Both the position numbers and the translations under genes were made by a program. From positions 25,270,993 to 25,334,992 of the forward strand of contig CM044965.1 in assembly GCA_024516035.1 (NCBI GenBank): a stretch of 64,000 nt of DNA. The letters run 5' to 3'. Each line of letters opens with the position of its first letter. The stretch's first letter is position 1. Origin of the DNA: Bactericera cockerelli. Lineage: Eukaryota; Arthropoda; Insecta; Hemiptera; Triozidae. The notes beneath the pieces are model-generated. The model saw only the letters and a list, made by a program, of their open reading frames with translations. It was not told the DNA's origin and ran no database searches. Positions 62,281 to 64,000 of this stretch are shown here, piece by piece.

Positions 62281-63055
62281 TCCTCGGTGAAATACTGAAT
62301 GTTTTCTTCTTCTATTTGGCCTTGAATATTGTAGATAATACTGAATGATTTCTCATTCTATTTGGCCCTGAATATTGTAAATAATACTGAAACTCATTCT
62401 ATTTGCCCCTGAATATTGTAAATAATACTGAATGTTTTCTTCTTCTATTTGGCCCTGAATATTGTAGATAATACTGAATGATTTCTCATTCTATTTGGCC
62501 CTGAATATTGTAGATCATACTGTTTCTCATTCTATTTGGCCCTGAATATTGTAGATAATACTGAATGTTTTCTTATTCTATTTGGCCCTGAATATTGAAA
62601 GTAATACTGAATGTTTTCTCATTCTATTTGGCCCTGAATATTGTAAATAATACAGAATGATTTCTCATTCTATTTGGCCCCGAATATTGTGAATAAGAAC
62701 TATAAGTATAAGTAGTGCTTTATTTAGACTGTCAGCGCAAGACAGGTAGTCCCATTATGCCAACAGTTTAACAAAGCACCTCTTTATTTCTGTATGATAC
62801 TGTATTGTTTTCTTAAACTTACATATACTTGAAATAATACTGAATGTTTTCTTATTCTATTTGGCTCTGAATATTGTAAATAAGACTGAATGTTTTCTCA
62901 TTCTATTTGGCCCTGAATATTGTAAATGATACTGAATGTTTTCTTTTTTTATTTGGCCCTGAATATTGAAAATAATAGTGAATGTTTTCTCACTCTATTT
63001 GGCCCTGATTATTGTAATATTGTAAATAATACTGAATATTTTCTTATTCTATTAT
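62281..63055. repeat. Minisatellite of about 48-bp units, no known exon beside it
   Basis: About thirteen units of ATACTGAATGTTTTCTCATT, CTATTTGGCCCTGAATATTG, TAAATA. An inverted repeat I (62697-62800) is inserted, and two more units lie at 63604-63690. It resembles the exon-edge arrays in form, but no recognisable exon or splice site adjoins it. Confidence 0.92.
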
Positions 63056-63168
63056 ATCACAACTATGACTCAAACTAGCTTTATGAAATTTTTGCTGAAC
63101 TTGGTATTTGAACCACCGACCTCCAGGTTACAAGTCCGCCGCCTTATCGATCAAGCTACGTTATTACA
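63053..63168 (-). mobile_element. SINE-B
   Basis: TATTTGAACCACCGACCTCC, GGTTACAAGTCCGCCGCC, inserted in the minisatellite. Confidence 0.82.
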
Positions 63169-63289
63169 TTGATTGGAAATTCATATAATAACGAAGTTTT
63201 CGCAGGTTCAATGAGTACCTACATACACCTATATTTTTACCAGATACGCCTGACCCCACAAATACGGCCTTGGCTTTGCTGAAATATAT

Positions 63290-63370
63290 AGTTTTCAAAA
63301 TTGGAACTCGAACCACCGACCTCCTGATTGCAAGCCCGCCGCTTTATCGATCGAGCTACTCAGGTCGGTT
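63290..63370 (-). mobile_element. SINE-B head
   Basis: GGAACTCGAACCACCGACCT, CGATCGAGCTACTCAGGTCG. Confidence 0.8.
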
Positions 63371-63374
63371 GCCA

Positions 63375-63600
63375 GTATGAATCAGTCAGTGAGTGTCTAT
63401 TTTCTGATGTTATCTGTACAAGTAAATTAAATTTACATGAACATTTAGATGATTTAACCATGTTGATGATGAATAAAGTGATGAGTGATGAGAAGGCTAT
63501 GTTTAGGTGCTCCGGAAATCTTCTCAATATAAACGGTGATGAGTTTTGCTTCGAAAAAAATTGCAGTAAAAATATAATTTTTCATTTTTCAACTTATAGA
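63375..63600. other. Stretch with a short ORF, probably not a gene
   Basis: A 91-codon ORF (63328-63603, +) begins inside a SINE-B and shows no domain I recognise. Confidence 0.4.
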
Positions 63601-63684
63601 TAAAATAATACTGAATGTTTTCTCATAATATTTGGCCCTGATTTTTGTATAATTGAAAATAATACTGAACATTTTCTTATTCTA

Positions 63685-63803
63685 TTACATCAAAACTATT
63701 ACTCAAACTAGGTTTATGAAATCTTTGCTGAACTTGGGACTCAAACCACCGACCTCCAGGTTACAAGTCCGCCGCCTTATCGATCAAGCTACTGAGGTCG
63801 GTT
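63685..63803 (-). mobile_element. SINE-B
   Basis: GGGACTCAAACCACCGACCT, GTTACAAGTCCGCCGCCTTA, CAAGCTACTGAGGTCGGTTA. Confidence 0.88.
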
Positions 63804-64000
63804 AATTTTTTTTTTTGTTAATAACATAGCACTAACATTATTAATATAGATGACTCCATGGGCTGTGTCGCTAGGTCGTTTAAGTAAATAATTCATATTT
63901 TATGCACACATTTTCCAAGATTCTTGTTCAAAATACTCGTATGACGTTATAGCGTTTTAGTGCCCCGCGGCGCTTTAAGTATAGTGAGATCATGACATAC

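Noticed and set aside
63328..63603. Possible small gene
   Set aside because: It begins inside a SINE-B head and has no recognisable domain, start context or splice support.

Overview
This is a window of a eukaryotic nuclear genome, almost certainly an arthropod and probably an insect. I cannot name the species; a hemipteran is only a guess. GC-rich exons with GT-AG introns sit in AT-rich introns and spacers packed with SINEs, short inverted-repeat transposons, LINE pieces and minisatellites. No bacterial features are present.

Four host genes can be read. (1) The 3' part of CAD (carbamoyl-phosphate synthetase 2 / aspartate transcarbamylase / dihydroorotase; rudimentary in Drosophila) runs on the + strand from 4357 to 17510. 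Nine exons join in frame into 591 residues: the end of the dihydroorotase domain, the linker, and a complete aspartate transcarbamylase domain. Earlier exons lie left of the window. (2) NUS1 (Nogo-B receptor, Tango14; the non-catalytic cis-prenyltransferase subunit) is an intact single-exon ORF at 11909-12943 on the - strand, nested in a CAD intron. (3) and (4) Two tandem MARVEL/CMTM-like four-helix membrane-protein genes lie on the - strand, convergent with CAD: gene A (19935-25569, 180 aa) and gene B (30665-48855, 165 aa, CMTM4-like). Both have four phase-0 coding exons, so they look like paralogues from an old tandem duplication.

Mobile DNA: a 5'-truncated, frameshifted LINE (about 400-3084, -) in the CAD intron at the left edge; a nearly full-length R2-superclade, Dong/R4-like retrotransposon (31596-35660, +) inside a TAA repeat in a gene B intron; a deleted Tc1/mariner-like element (11107-11668); long fold-back elements (17831-18853, 47178-48042); a piggyBac-type MITE (6497-6735); other MITEs; and dozens of SINEs. 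I name the SINE families by letter. A: head CACTGGTAGTCAAGTGG. B: head GACCTCAGTAGCTTGATC. C: head GCGATTAGCTCAGTGG. D: head GCCTCCGTGGCGTAA, with a body that also occurs behind a 5S-rRNA-like head, called 5S-D. E: head CCGTGGCTCAGTGG. F: head CCGAGTGAGTTAGCG. G: head TAGCTCAGTGGTAAAAG. H to N are non-tRNA dispersed repeats.

The most striking signal is that minisatellites sit on exon/intron junctions. About ten of the roughly 30 splice boundaries carry tandem copies of a unit made of the exon edge, the splice site and adjoining intron, always extending into the intron. Examples are about 35 copies of a 3' splice site before a CAD exon, 34 copies of a 5' splice site after gene B exon 1, and 7 copies of a 3' splice site before gene B exon 3. 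Several units also contain the first bases of a SINE or the end of a MITE, which suggests how they arose. The 49-64 kb region shows no convincing coding exon, only repeats, GA-rich tracts and a further minisatellite at 62281-63060.
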